Shown one piece after another: positions 30,801 through 42,900 of a stretch of 64,000 nt of DNA (positions are counted from its first letter, which is position 1; each line of letters begins with the position of its first letter). Source of the stretch: Embiotoca jacksoni (Eukaryota > Chordata > Actinopteri > Embiotocidae); the NCBI GenBank assembly GCA_022577435.1, contig JAKOON010000012.1:8859412-8923411 (forward strand), in the 5' to 3' direction. Both the position numbers and the translations under genes were made by a program. The notes under the pieces are model-generated. The model saw only the letters and a program-made list of their open reading frames with translations. It was not told the DNA's origin and made no database searches.

Positions 30801-33800
30801 TAAAAGTGGTCGACCAACAAATATCACTCCGAGAGGCGTGTAATAGTCTGCGAGGTCTCAAAAGAAGTCAGCGTAACTTCTAAGCAACTAAAGGCCTTTC
30901 TCACATTGGCTAACATTAATGTGCACGAGTCGACCATCAGGAGAACACTGAAAATCAACGGTGTCCGCGGCAGGGTCGCAAAGAGAAAGCCACCGCTCTC
31001 CATAAAGAACATCGCTGCCTGTCGGCAGTTTGTTAAAGATCACGTGGACGAGGCTGCTGAAGGCTATTCAAAACACGTTTTGTGGACAGATAACATCAAC
31101 ATTGTTTTGGTTTAAATGCAACGCAATAAATACGACTGAAGGTTTCTGGTAACTGTTCCGTCAGTTCACATCGGCCTGGAGGAATTACAACCCAGTCCTC
31201 CTGCAGAGCAGCTTCAACTCTGGGATGGTGATGGACTTCCTCACATCAACTGCTCGCTTCAGGACATTTCACAACATTTCTACTGAGGAATGGGCTGAAA
31301 TTCTTCCAGGCCGATGTGAACTGATGAACAGTCACCGGAAACCTTTACTCGTATTTATTGCTGCACAAGCGGGTCACACCAGACACTGAAAGCACATTCG
31401 CATACTTTTGCCCTTCAAATATGTAAGATGGGATCATTCTCCTCCTGTTTAATTAGGTTCTCTTTATCTACCGCTAGGACTTGTCTGAAAATCTTAGGAT
31501 GTTTTACGTCATATTTATGCAGAAATATACAAAATTCGAAAGGGTTCGTAAACTTTTAAGCACCACTGGGGGTAACTTATTTCTTTACCTGTTGATGTAA
31601 CTGAGGGCAACATATGTCGGCTGTTGCTGCTCCTGCTTTTCCAAAAGACAGGGGTCTGTATCTGAAACAGAGAGGGGAAGAATTAGGCACATAATGGTAT
31701 AATTCTCTAATTGTACAAAAAGTTGGATTTTGTCTTGTAGGACTATATTATGAATACCAATGTTGTCAATTTCCATCGCACTCTTTTTTTTTTCTTTTCT
31801 TTTTTTTTTTTTTAAAAGCTACTTTGCAGACACCACATTGCTGACTCATGACCACATTTGACACATACTGTGTTTCACCATGCTGAGCTCCAGACATTCA
31901 TGTTGCTCAGCAGTGCTAAATGCACAACAATAGCCAACCTCCACACCCTGAGGTGAAGCAGGCCTGACTTCAAACACTTCCCAATGCTGTCCATGTGGGA
32001 GAACAGAGATGCCCCATAAAACAACGGCTTCTTACCAGCTGAGCCTCCCCGTCTACTTCTGACAGTGCTGTGAAAGACTGCTACCCCCATGTGGTTAAAA
32101 CTAATGCTCATTTCCATCCACATGCTCATTTATATACACTCCCAACCTGAGGCTATTTGCAACATTGAATTTTAACCTAAACTAGCTCTGTACATCCTGC
32201 AAGACATAATAATATCAATAATACTGCAACTTTTTCTAGTACCAACTATAACAGGCCAGTTCTGGTTTATATAATTTGAAAATGACCAAGGCAATGATAC
32301 AAACCACATGGAAAAGGTGTAATTAAAGTTCTTGGTTAAAGGGGTAAGCAACACCTTTGTCAGGCTGTAATAAAAGCTTGAGTCACACACATTTATTGCT
32401 ACTACAGCATTGGGCATTTATTCCTGTTGCTTGTTTCTTTGTTTGACTAGAACAAAAAATAGAAATCCTGCTGGATAGCGAGACCTATGAGGCCAATTGA
32501 TAAGATTTAGTGGGCGCTGTCCAACACAGGATCTCCCATTGAGAATATTATTCATATTTCACTATAATGGGTATAGAAACCTAACTCCAAACCCTCTAGT
32601 TGAGTCTCAATATCTCAAATATTTTGAAGTACCAAAGGTTGGCATTAGATGCTTGGTCATATTCTTACTTATGTGCACATGGTTTGATTTGAACTTCAAA
32701 TACTCTGATACATCAGAAAACCTGAATTATTTTATACCTTATTTACAAGACTAGACTCTATGAATAGATAATAGAAGTCCGTGTCATGTTGAATGTGACG
32801 AAAGCTAAAACCGTTTGAAAGAGATGAATTTAAAGTACAGACACACGTGCACACATAATCACTCAAAACAGACATTCAAAGCACAGACAATACTCTGTAT
32901 TTTAGTTAAGAGTTTCAACTACAAGCTTAATTCTGTCATGAAGGTGATACTGGCCAGTAAAACTTCATACAAACCAAGTTTAAGTATCCATGAAACCCAT
33001 TTTAGAGGTCTAACAGAAATGAAAGTCAACACGAAATCATGGGCGTCAAAAAAACCAGAGGGCATCATCCATTTGATGGCTAAGGCTGAAAAGAGTGGCA
33101 GAGTGTTATGATACTGGCAGACAGAACAGCTAAAATCTCAGCACCTTAGGCTTGGGGGATTTCTCTCTAGGCCTCAGTCGTAAGCAAGTGTTTCATTAAC
33201 AGTGGATTTATCCCCAGCTAGAAGGACAGCACACCTCTCTACTCTCCAGCCAAAGTCATGGAAACGCAGAGTAGGACAGACACTTTAATTACGACACAAT
33301 TCCCTTGCCAAAAGCCAAAGGCGGTACACAGACCAGTGCAGAGACTATTCTGAGCTCCGAGTAATAGTATGCATGTGTGTAAGTGCACAAGAAATCCCTC
33401 CTAAGATCTCTAATGAGTCTTGAGGAGTGGAATGGCGGCCTGCTCACCGACTGCTCGAACGGCAGTGGATCAGTCTGTTCCCACACACTGTAAATCATAC
33501 ACACCTCAGGTGGGGACTGGGGAGGAGGCCTGCAGGGGCCAGCGCCCCACAGCCTCTGCTATTCTATCGGGGCCACCAGCAGTCAAGGACCGGGACGAAG
33601 GCGCCTCGAGTAGAGATGGGAACCCCTCTAATCAAACTACACAGGTGGTCCACCTTGGTGGCCGACTATTAGAAACAAAAAAGGGTATTTATTCACCATC
33701 GCTGCTTCTCGACACAAACAATCACTTCCTACAAGCCCCACTTAATGTTGATGTACACGGTGATGAGTTTGGTGTGGAATAAAGGAGAGGTAGCCCAGAT

Positions 33801-34386
33801 AGACAAGCAGAGTAGATCTCATTCAAAGATGCATGTTAACTTACACTATTTTTTTCACTGATAATCAAAAATCACAAACAAAAGCCTTCCATTTTCTGAA
33901 AAATATTTTTTTGTTTTTACAAAATACACTTTCACTTGAAGTGAAGGAAAAAAAAAAAAAAATCTGGATCAAATGTAAGGAAGCTGCACATTTTCTGCAG
34001 ATCAGGAAAAAAAAAAAAATCTGTTATTGGTGAAACTACACCCAGACTTGGAAACACATCAAGGTTCCATTCAGGGTTTTATGTTAGATTTTTCAATGTG
34101 CTTCTTAACGCTACAATATGTTTAGCAAGGATATGACAATACACATCAGCATAAGTTTCACTAAGAAGCACTGACTAAGCTCATTGTTTGTCTAAATGAG
34201 TGAAACTTGGGTATGGATGCTGAGTAAGCGGTTACAGTGTATCAGGGCAGAAAGAATGATGCAAGCGCACACTCCAAAAAGGGCCTCTGTGATGCTCTGC
34301 AACAGGAAACCAAGGGGATCGCACAACAAACTTTCCTAAGGCAACAAGGGAAGTGACGCCTGCTACCCTCTCATAACACAACAAGG

Positions 34387-34459
<73 letters not shown>

Positions 34460-34476
34460 CTCATGACATGACAAGG

Positions 34477-34547
<71 letters not shown>

Positions 34548-34569
34548 CTCCCATGACATGACAAGGTCT

Positions 34570-34622
<53 letters not shown>

Positions 34623-37600
34623 AGAGAGCCCCCTCTCTCATTTCCACCACCAGTGTCTGGCTCTCCACCCTCATGGCCAAATGCACTGTAGGGTAGAGCA
34701 GAGTGCTGAGCATTATGGTGACATGTTTATGGTGGCTCTGAGCAGCGGGGAACATTACCAGGAGTGGTGGCACAGGTAATTCATTACAATGTGACCTCTA
34801 AGGAGGAAATGAAACAGAGTCAAGCTCCATGTGTAAGCTGCTTTGGCGGGTTAGTGAAAAAACACAGGCAGGTTAAAATGATCCATTATAAATACATTTA
34901 ACACAGACAGCGACTTATACACACTCGGCAAGACATGTTTGTACAAAGACATGGATAAACACACAGGAACACACACAAAGCCATACATTCATGGCTGCTC
35001 TTTGCAACTAATTTCTTATCCATGTGCTGATTATATTCTTGATCAATCAATTATTTCATGCACAAAATGTCCAAAGATTTTGAGTTTCTTGGAGCTCAGG
35101 AGGAGTTTTTTTGTTGTTAAATTCTTCGAATTGCTTGTTTTGTCAGGGCAACGGTCCAAAACCCAACGACATTCAGCCTGCAGTAATGTAAAACAGCAGC
35201 AAAACGTCATAATGGAAGACGTAGATGTACTAAATGTTTGACAAAAACAAATATAAACAATTAACTAATTATCAAAATAGCTGCAGATGAATTTTTCTGT
35301 TATTGCTCCCTTGTTTTGTTCCAAGAACTGCCATGTTTAAATCAAACCTTTAAATCAAACCTTTTTTTATCTTTAAATCATCCGCAATCGAGTGCATTTC
35401 TGAAAGGCTGAAGAAGTCTAGTGACGCCTTTAAATCCAAAGTAGTTTGCGTCAAAATAAATAGAAAACGTCAGGTACAGTTTAAATGTCACAGACTAACG
35501 TATGTAGTAGCTGTGGTCAAGAAGGAACCCTTTTATCTGTAGCATTTGACATGGGAAATGTTTAACACTATCCATTGAACAAATAATACATTTCAAAACA
35601 CAAGATCACATTAAACGTCTGTGCTCTGAAATGTCAACAGAGGCTGTGCATCATCTCCTGTAAGAAATGTTTTGTCGAGTACGGGAGCCCCTCACGTCGC
35701 AGTCACCGCACAGGAACAGGAGCAGCAGTGTCGGGGGATGGGGAAATCTAATTAGGCCCACCAGGTGCACAGATCAGGGAACTAGTTACTGTTTCCCAAA
35801 TTTATTACTTCCGCGCAGATTTTGGGGGCGCACCACAAAAACCTACTAAATGAGCCTCCAGTGAGGATTGGCAACAAACAGACCCACTGTTACTGCGCCT
35901 GGACACTTCAGGCCATCAGTCCCCAGCGACATAAACACACACGCACTCACAGGTCTAAATAACATGATCACTATTTGCCTCTGGTCTACAGTGGCCTGGT
36001 CACCCAGTGATAAAGAACACATTTCAGTGTGTGCAGTTTCTTTTTTTTTTCTTTTTTTTTTTAAATACCAGGCCATTAATGAGATCTTTCAGGCTTAATA
36101 GGTGTTAAAACCTTCCTCTAGTCTTGATGGGGTTTTTCTGGGCCTCATTAGCATGTGCTATTTTAAAGTTAGCTGAATTTGTTCGCAAAAGGTCTAAGTG
36201 GACCACCCAATACAGTATTATCGACTTAAAACTGCTGTCACGATGGGAGATGATCAACAACAACCCCCTCCCCCCCCCCCGTATTTGAGTTTATCATTGA
36301 TGTGGAATCGAAATGATTCTATAATTGATTTTTATTAGCTTTTTTTTTTTTTTTTTTTTCCTTTGTGAGACTTTAATATAAAGTTTCTAAGAAAAAAGCA
36401 GAACCAGTTTCCACAGTCTATGTTCAAGTGTAGACTAAGATCAGAATCTCGTTACATGGATCTTTTATCTTACATAATCAATTATGATCAATGCATCTTT
36501 TATTTCAAAGTTGCTGTAATCACCTCCTTCAAGCAGAGCGATGTATTTGTACAAAAGTATTCCTGAGAGATTATGATCGATTTAAGTGAGATAACAAATC
36601 CTGTCTCTCAACAAATTACCCGTTATTCTTTTCACTGTGTTTTAATTCAAACTTAAATTTGGCCCTTTTTATCTGGTACACTGGACGTAAAAAATAAAAA
36701 AAATTAGTTGGGGAAGTACATTTTGGACTCCAATATCCACCATTAGCTTTTCCAGTACAGATGGGCATCTAAAAAAAAAGAAAAAAAAAAAAAGCTCTCA
36801 AACCACAGCAGAGCAGCGCCACCTCTTGTTCACAGACCCGACCAGCATGCCGGTTTGGGAAAATGCAAGCACAAGAATGTGTGCTTGTTTTCCAGGCGCC
36901 TAATTATAAAGGAGAATGTGCTTTTTAGCAGCAGGCCACCAGATGAGGAGGAAGACATGCCAAATCAAGCACTCTGTCTGTAATTATGCTTCACAGGCAC
37001 TTGGCACAGCGCAAGATTTCGCACTTCTCAGAGCGAGCACAGGCCGGCAGACAAAGGGGGGGTGGGGGTGGGCTGGCAAAGTTTTTCCACTTTGAGCCAA
37101 CTAATTGCTTCATTATTCCCCAATAAGTCATTTGGAAGCGTTTTTTTTTTTCTGAGGCTAACACCTCGGACACATGCACGGCACACAATCAGAGAGAGCA
37201 AAGGATATTAAAGCCAGTCGAGCAACAAACAAGAACAACAAGGACGGCTGAGCCCTGTCAGCTTCAATAATAAGAGTCTGACATATTAGATTGGGGAACA
37301 GATGTAGGAACAAACACGGTGTCAAACTGTGAGGAAGGTAATTCACATTCTAGACCGAAGACATAAATGTACTTAGCAAAATGTAATGTTCATAATATAT
37401 TATATGACGATAAGAATAAATGAACTTGTTTGAAGTTTAGTTAAATACATGGATATAGGAAAATAGCGCACAGCCCTTTCACCTGAGCATGAAGGTGAAT
37501 GAGGCAAATATAAAGAGCCTGTTCACAGCTTTAACTCCCTTAAACACACGTGGACCATGTTGTACTACAGTTCAGATAACTAAATTAGTATCCCTGTCTC

Positions 37601-38092
37601 GTAAAACTACAACAAATTTAACTTAACATCAGCTTAGACAGAGACGGATGTTCAAATTAAGTTGATGCCAACTGGACTTCAGTCAACTCCATCCGAGGTT
37701 GTAAAACAACAATCATAAAAAAATATCATACAGTGACTGAAACACACAAATGTTTTCCTGGCTTGATCTTTAATGACTTCCCAATCTTCACCTACAGAAG
37801 TTCTTATTATTGTCCTGCGCCACATGAACAAGGAGAGGCGCTGTTGATAGTGGTGGGACTTGATGCTCTTGTGTGCTTGGATGGGATTGTTTAGCATGCA
37901 ATGAAACAGTGTAGGTGCACTGTGGGCCAACACTCATGTGGGATTCTATACAATTTAAATCAAGTCCAAATCTTTACATGGTAACACTAAGCAACACAGT
38001 CTACGGAATCCGTTCCCAAAATGTACAAAATTATGAATCCATCTATCCAGTTTTTTCAATGTCTGCTTTTAAATTGATCATATCATATCATA

Positions 38093-38147
<55 letters not shown>

Positions 38148-39805
38148 AAAAAGCAAAGATACAAAATAAACGCATTGGTTGTGTTTTGACAATATGTGGA
38201 TTGGTGAACAATGGTGAAATACGTTTGCAACAATATTCTTTCTTCAATTAACACGAACATGTTTGGCCACGACTCATTACACAACTCCTTTCATGAGTGA
38301 AAAAACTGACACAACAAACACTGAACATTGACTCCATACTGTTATTTTTCTTTTGAGGAACCACAGTTTCACGTAGCCAGACATCTCCACCACACTGTGC
38401 CAGCACTGGAGAATCGTCTGGGTGCCCCCACAAATCATTCTGGTAAAGGGGGGGAAAAAAAAAAAAAACACTCTGGCTTGTTTGTATTTCTTTAAACCGA
38501 TCACAATCATCTTGAGCAACGCTCAGTGTAGGATGCAGCGATAGTGATCATGCCTTATTGCATGATCTAATGTGAGAGTTGTTTCCTGTTGTATTTACAT
38601 TTACACATTTAAGTATGGTGCAATTGAAGCTGCTAATCATGTTTTTTTTTTTTAGACATTTTCAAGGGGGAGTTGGAACAGAGTCTGTCCGTTTTTTTTT
38701 TTTAAATTGTCAATATGTCAATATGATTAATTGTGATGCAAATAACTGTGCCTGTTGATAACATAATTGTAGGCACTTGTATTCGTTGTGGGGGAACTAA
38801 CCTTTGATAATGTCACAACATACTCTTTTTTTTTTATAGTATATTTTACTAAATTGCGAGATATCTCATTGAGAAAGTTTTGAGATAACTTTTAATTAGG
38901 TTTGAAATAAATGCTATACAGAGTCATGAGTCACATTGAGATAGATTGTAAAATAACCTCAGCCGTTACTAACATAAGTTATAGGCATATACACGTGGAC
39001 ATATTGTTTATCTCTTAAAACTACCCTGACATAACCAAATGTCTAAAAAGTGAACCGTGCAACTATACATGTTCGCAAACGTAGGACCCCCCCCCCCCCA
39101 GATAAAACACAAAATAAATAAATACCCTAAAAATGACTACATTTTACAGAGATAAGCAGAGTTTGATCCACTGATCAGCTTCTTGAACTAAAAAAAAAAT
39201 AAAAAATTAAACGTGTAAAACTCAGCAACTTAGTGTAAGAGTGTGTCCTTACTTCTAGAAAGTATGACTGAACTATGTTGTCCGGCGGACAAGCTCGATT
39301 AATCAGTGCAGATGCAACTAATCCTGGAGACTTCAAGTTAACTCGCGACACTTCCAGCTCCGCGCGCAGGCCTCGCGCTACAAATAAATGTTGCACGAGC
39401 GACCGACCACAGTTTAAAGACCCCCCCACCACCACCACCACCACCTCCCTCCCTCCTGACTTCCTGCCGGCGTGTCCGCGCCGCTCAGTCGGTTGTCGCA
39501 CCCAAATAAGCGGCGATACAGCTTTTCCTGCTGAAGTTGAGCAGGAAACTACAGAAACATCCACAGCCACCACACCTAGCAACGTGGGGGTTGTCAGGAC
39601 GCAGGAAGTAACCTGCTAGCCGGCTAACGTAGCCACGTCTGCCGGCCCTCCGAGCCTCGGCCACGGCGGGCTGCGGCGCTCGTTACTTACCGATGTGGTT
39701 GTCCTCGATGTGCACGATGAGCTCGGACAGAGAGTCGAAGTGAAGTCCGCAGCCCACGAACGTGCAAGCGTTGGAAAAGAAAGAAGCAGCGGCGATGCCT
39801 GTCAT
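27338..39805 (-). CDS. jazf1: Juxtaposed with another zinc finger protein 1
   Basis: Five exons join to a complete 241-residue protein (human 243). It is a nuclear cofactor, known as a TR4/NR2C2 corepressor and a subunit of the NuA4/TIP60 histone acetyltransferase complex, linked to metabolic regulation. Zinc finger 1 is C14, C19, H32, H37. A Pro/Thr/Ser-rich stretch (TPPVTPPITPSSSFRSSTPT) lies near 107-126. An acidic patch EEEVEFEESDSDES at 132-145 follows. Zinc finger 2 is C173, C178, H191, H196 and finger 3 is C208, C210, H223, H228. The C terminus is IMRKMQQ. All five exons are in phase. The start at 39805 has A at -3. The gene is convergent with tax1bp1 and its promoter faces creb5, as in human. 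Confidence 0.97.
27515..28400 (-). other. jazf1: jazf1 intron 4
   Basis: An A tract at 27840-27860; otherwise nothing recognised. Confidence 0.7.
28401..28570 (-). CDS. jazf1: jazf1 exon 4 (acidic region, first half of zinc finger 2)
   Basis: Encodes GSECDEEEVEFEESDSDESW through KPFACPVPGCKKRYK. The acceptor is CACCGCAG after a T tract. The donor is AAG|GTAAGT. Confidence 0.97.
28571..29826 (-). other. jazf1: jazf1 intron 3
   Basis: AT-rich sequence with no repeat family, RNA gene or open frame that I recognise. Confidence 0.7.
29827..30017 (-). CDS. jazf1: jazf1 exon 3 (Pro/Thr-rich)
   Basis: Encodes RFMTDAARREHETLKKKVQP through TPPVTPPITPSSSFRSSTPT. The acceptor is AACAACAG and the donor is ACGG|GTAACC. 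Confidence 0.96.
30708..31568 (+). mobile_element. Tc1/mariner-type transposon, decayed and internally rearranged
   Basis: The left terminus (30708-30805) and right terminus (31470-31568) are long, diverged inverted repeats sharing words such as 'TTTCTGCATAAATCTGACCT' and its reverse counterpart 'ACGTCATATTTATGCAGAAA'. The plus-strand frame 30906-31115 gives transposase sequence (NVHESTIRRTLKINGVRGRV, KKNIAA-like KNIAACRQFV, VLWTD). After about 31135 the coding sequence is replaced by an inverted copy of the transposase 3' region (31140-31265), which then overlaps its direct-orientation counterpart (31283-31343). It is not functional. Confidence 0.9.
31589..31661 (-). CDS. jazf1: jazf1 exon 2
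   Basis: Encodes DTDPCLLEKQEQQQPTYVAL and SYIN. The acceptor is CTGTTTCAG and the donor is ACAG|GTAAAG. A Tc1-type element starts 20 nt inside the following intron. Confidence 0.97.
34366..34628 (+). repeat. compound CA microsatellite with higher-order unit
   Basis: Three AC arrays (34402-34455, 34478-34544, 34572-34619) are separated by near-identical spacers CTCTCTC(CC)ATGACATGAC + AAGGTC. A related spacer (ATAACACAACAAGGTC plus TC repeats) precedes the first array. Confidence 0.95.
38096..38147 (+). repeat. (TA)n microsatellite
   Basis: About 25 alternating AT units with one C interruption. Confidence 0.95.
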
Positions 39806-39960
39806 GGTCGCTGCTGCATTAGAAACGAGGGCGAGCAGCGGCGGGGAGTCGGCGGGGCGGACAGCGGCAGGAACAGCTGGAGCGGCACGAGCGGTGCGGC
39901 GACTCCTCCGAGCTGCGTCAAATAAACTGGAGCGAGACAACGAGACCGGAAGTTGGGCTG
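39330..39960. promoter_or_regulatory. CpG island and promoter region of jazf1
   Basis: Abrupt rise in GC and CpG density (GCGCGC, CGGCG, GGCGGGG, GCGGCG) covering jazf1 exon 1, its 5' UTR and the start of intron 1. A consensus ETS site CCGGAAGT at 39946-39953 lies about 140 bp upstream of the start codon. The open frames at 39175-39619 are artefacts of this composition. Confidence 0.7.
39691..39805 (-). CDS. jazf1: jazf1 exon 1 (coding part; zinc finger 1)
   Basis: Encodes MTGIAAASFFSNACTFVGCG and then LHFDSLSELIVHIEDNHI, nearly identical to human through finger 1. The donor is ATCG|GTAAGT. Confidence 0.97.
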
Positions 39961-42900
39961 TGGTTTTCACCGCAAAAGCATAAAACAAACAAATAGTATA
40001 TAAATAGACACGGTTTATTAAATTAAACTAAACTAAACTAATAGTTGTCTTAAAGCTGCAATAAAAAAAAAATTAATTAAAAAATATATTTTCATTTATT
40101 AAACATTCAATCATATTAATAAATAAATAAATCAAACTTTCTTGATATCGCTTTAAATTCTAGGTTAGGCCTTTAGGCATGCGTTAATTATCGATCAAAC
40201 TGTAAGGCGTAGTGTGGATGTTGCTACAGCTTGCCAAAGTACACGTTTACACGTATAAATGTACTTTTAAGCGTAGCAGGTACACGGTGAACCTACTATG
40301 TGTTCATTGCCTGAATCGTTTGACACCTCATATGCTTGCAGTGTAATCTCACACAGAGCTGAAATGCAACAGGTGCACATAAATTAGATACATTTTTTGT
40401 TTCTTGTGGGGGTCCCCTTGGGGGCCGGACTTGACATTATTTCAGGAAATAGCAGGGGAACACCCAAATTCAACTTTTTCTCATTTAAGGCCTTAACCCC
40501 TCTTAATTGAAATCATGTATAATAGCCTATCATACAGTTATTGTCTATAGGTCTACATCCGGGTATGATTATCAACTTAAATAGTTGATTTATTAATGGA
40601 CAGAGAATATATAGCCTTCAATAAAAGCACAGTTTTCTCATAAAACCCAGCTCTGAAGTAGTTATTTTATTTGCAAAATACTGAGAGGAAGTTGCTTTTT
40701 CGAAAATTGTGTCTAACTTACTGCACGTAGTGAATACAGCTGGCATGAAAAAGCAGGAATATCAGTAGCCAATTGGCATCATCACTACAAACTAAAGCTG
40801 AATCCTTCTAACTTGTTTGCTCTTTCCTCTGTTCAGTTTGCTTTTAATGAAGGACCTGGAAGGGTGTGTACCGTTTTCATAGACTCTAAAGTATGCGTTA
40901 ATCTGAATCATGTCTAACTATGGCTCTGGATCTAGTGATTGTATAATTGATACAATGCAATCATAATGCATTATTTTTGTGGGTGAATGTTAGTGATATA
41001 GTTGTGGCATGAATCCCTGTAACAATTAACTTGTGAACATCTTTTGCCACAGAGTGGCAGTGTTGGACAGTAGATGAATATTAGTGATTTTAGGTCTTTT
41101 TGCTGGGTAATTTAAAGGTATCCAAGAACTACCCCAAACTTAACCAAGCTTGTTGTTGCAGATACAAAGCCAGTAAATACTCAAATAGAGCAATTTCAAA
41201 TATATTTAAATTACAGAATGCTTCCACCTTCTGATGTTATTTCACCAAGCTTGTAATACATTCAGAGCACTTCACGTGTCATGTGCCGCAAAGTAATTTT
41301 ATTCATTCAGCAATTTGAAATAGAGACAGGCCAGAAGAGAACACATGTTGCTAGTTTCACTTTTCATTCAGCTTGTGTGTTCAACTTGTACTCCAATTAC
41401 TTGCCAGAGCAGCAAATATGAAAGATTTTATGTCTCGTTATTTCCAAACTTTGACATTGGTTTTCTTTTTTTTCATCTGTTTTCAGTAGCACAGAGAGAG
41501 TGACAATCAGTTCCAAGACAAATGGATGTCTCCACAATACACATGTCAGAATACAGATCACTAATATTCAGACAATGAGTGTGCATCTATATGGAAACAT
41601 AAAATCTCTTTTTAGAAGTGCAAACGAAATGGCCAGAAATTCATTTTGGAAATGCAAATTTAAAGTAATAGTTTATCAATTTTCTCACTTACTTTCTTTT
41701 TTACCATTTTCTGATTGTGCTGTACCATCGAGTCTGTGCCTGATGATGGTGAAATGGGTCCTCACCAAGCCCATTTTCAGAGCGGGCACCACAGTTGGTA
41801 AAACAATTTTTCCAGTCATGCTTGAGAACATTGTGGGACATTACTATGAAAACAGTACATCACACATCCTCTTGTTAGAGGAAGTTGATGGTTTTATTTT
41901 TTAAATGCTGACATTGCCCATCTTCTGTTACTTATTGAGGGTTTTGCTTGACAGGTAGAGTTACAGCTAATCATTACTATTCAATTTGTCATAGCCCATA
42001 AATGCAGATGAGGTAATAGATGTGTTTGTGATTTTCTGCACTGGAGATTTACTGAATAGGTAGTTTAAACTCAGTGTGGAAACACATGCAGCCAAAATTA
42101 CGTTTAACAGCTGCTGGTAAGTGATCAAGTCCTTCTGCTCTCTGTGAACGACCAAACAAGTTTGACCTCACCAAAAACACGATTTCCTCACTCTCACATT
42201 CAACAGTAAAAACAGGTAACTGAATCCTTCTGACTGCTACAGTTTCACACAGAGCAAAGACTTATTTCAACCTACTTAATGAGAATGTAGATATAATACC
42301 TCCCCCGTAAAGTTATTTTAAGTTCAAACCATCAGTATGTATATTATGAATAGGTATTGTGCAATAAAACAGAAGGGCAATATGAATTACAGTTTTAGGG
42401 ACCATGGCAGCACAGCTCTACAAATTAATCAAAAATTGTGTTCATACAATGTTGTAAGATACATTTTAAAGATGTAAAGTTATTTTTTATTATTGTCCAT
42501 TTATATGACACTTTTTAAAGCCTAGCCTGAGAACATTTATAAATGTTCGGTTTTACAAATATTCGTAATAATTCAGTTTGAGCACATACAATGGCTCAGT
42601 TCAGAGCGCAGAGAACATCATCCTTCACCTATAAATCTACAGACCTGTCAGACAGGCAGCCCCATTCACCGGCCACCTAATGTAACTGTTACAGGGTCGA
42701 GTGTATGAGTGTGAAAACGTCACTGAGGTTATCTACAGGGAACCTCCCAGCATATATGTTTTCAAGAGGTGTTAAGTTTTGCCAGCTCAGCAGTGATAGT
42801 TGTCTTTCCAGTCTCCACCGGTGATGCTTCAATGAGTCCTCTGACTTTTTTTTTTTTTTTTTTTTAAAAAGCTTTAATATGGAGAGAAACATTGAGAAGA

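Larger units (their letters stand above)
31662..39690 (-). other. jazf1: jazf1 intron 1
   Basis: 8 kb, the largest intron of the gene, with a compound CA repeat (34366-34628) and a TA array (38096-38147). Several GC-balanced, non-repetitive blocks (35650-35830, 36100-36190, 36880-37310) look like candidate conserved non-coding elements. The first 120 bp beyond the exon 1 donor belong to the promoter CpG island. Confidence 0.6.

Noticed and set aside
34402..34619. CRISPR-like spaced repeats
   Set aside because: Eukaryotic CA microsatellite with conserved spacers, the inverse of a CRISPR array; no cas genes, and the host is a vertebrate.
39175..39619. Long overlapping frames on both strands upstream of jazf1 exon 1
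   Set aside because: Produced by the GC-rich CpG island and a (CCA)n run; codon content shows no protein character.
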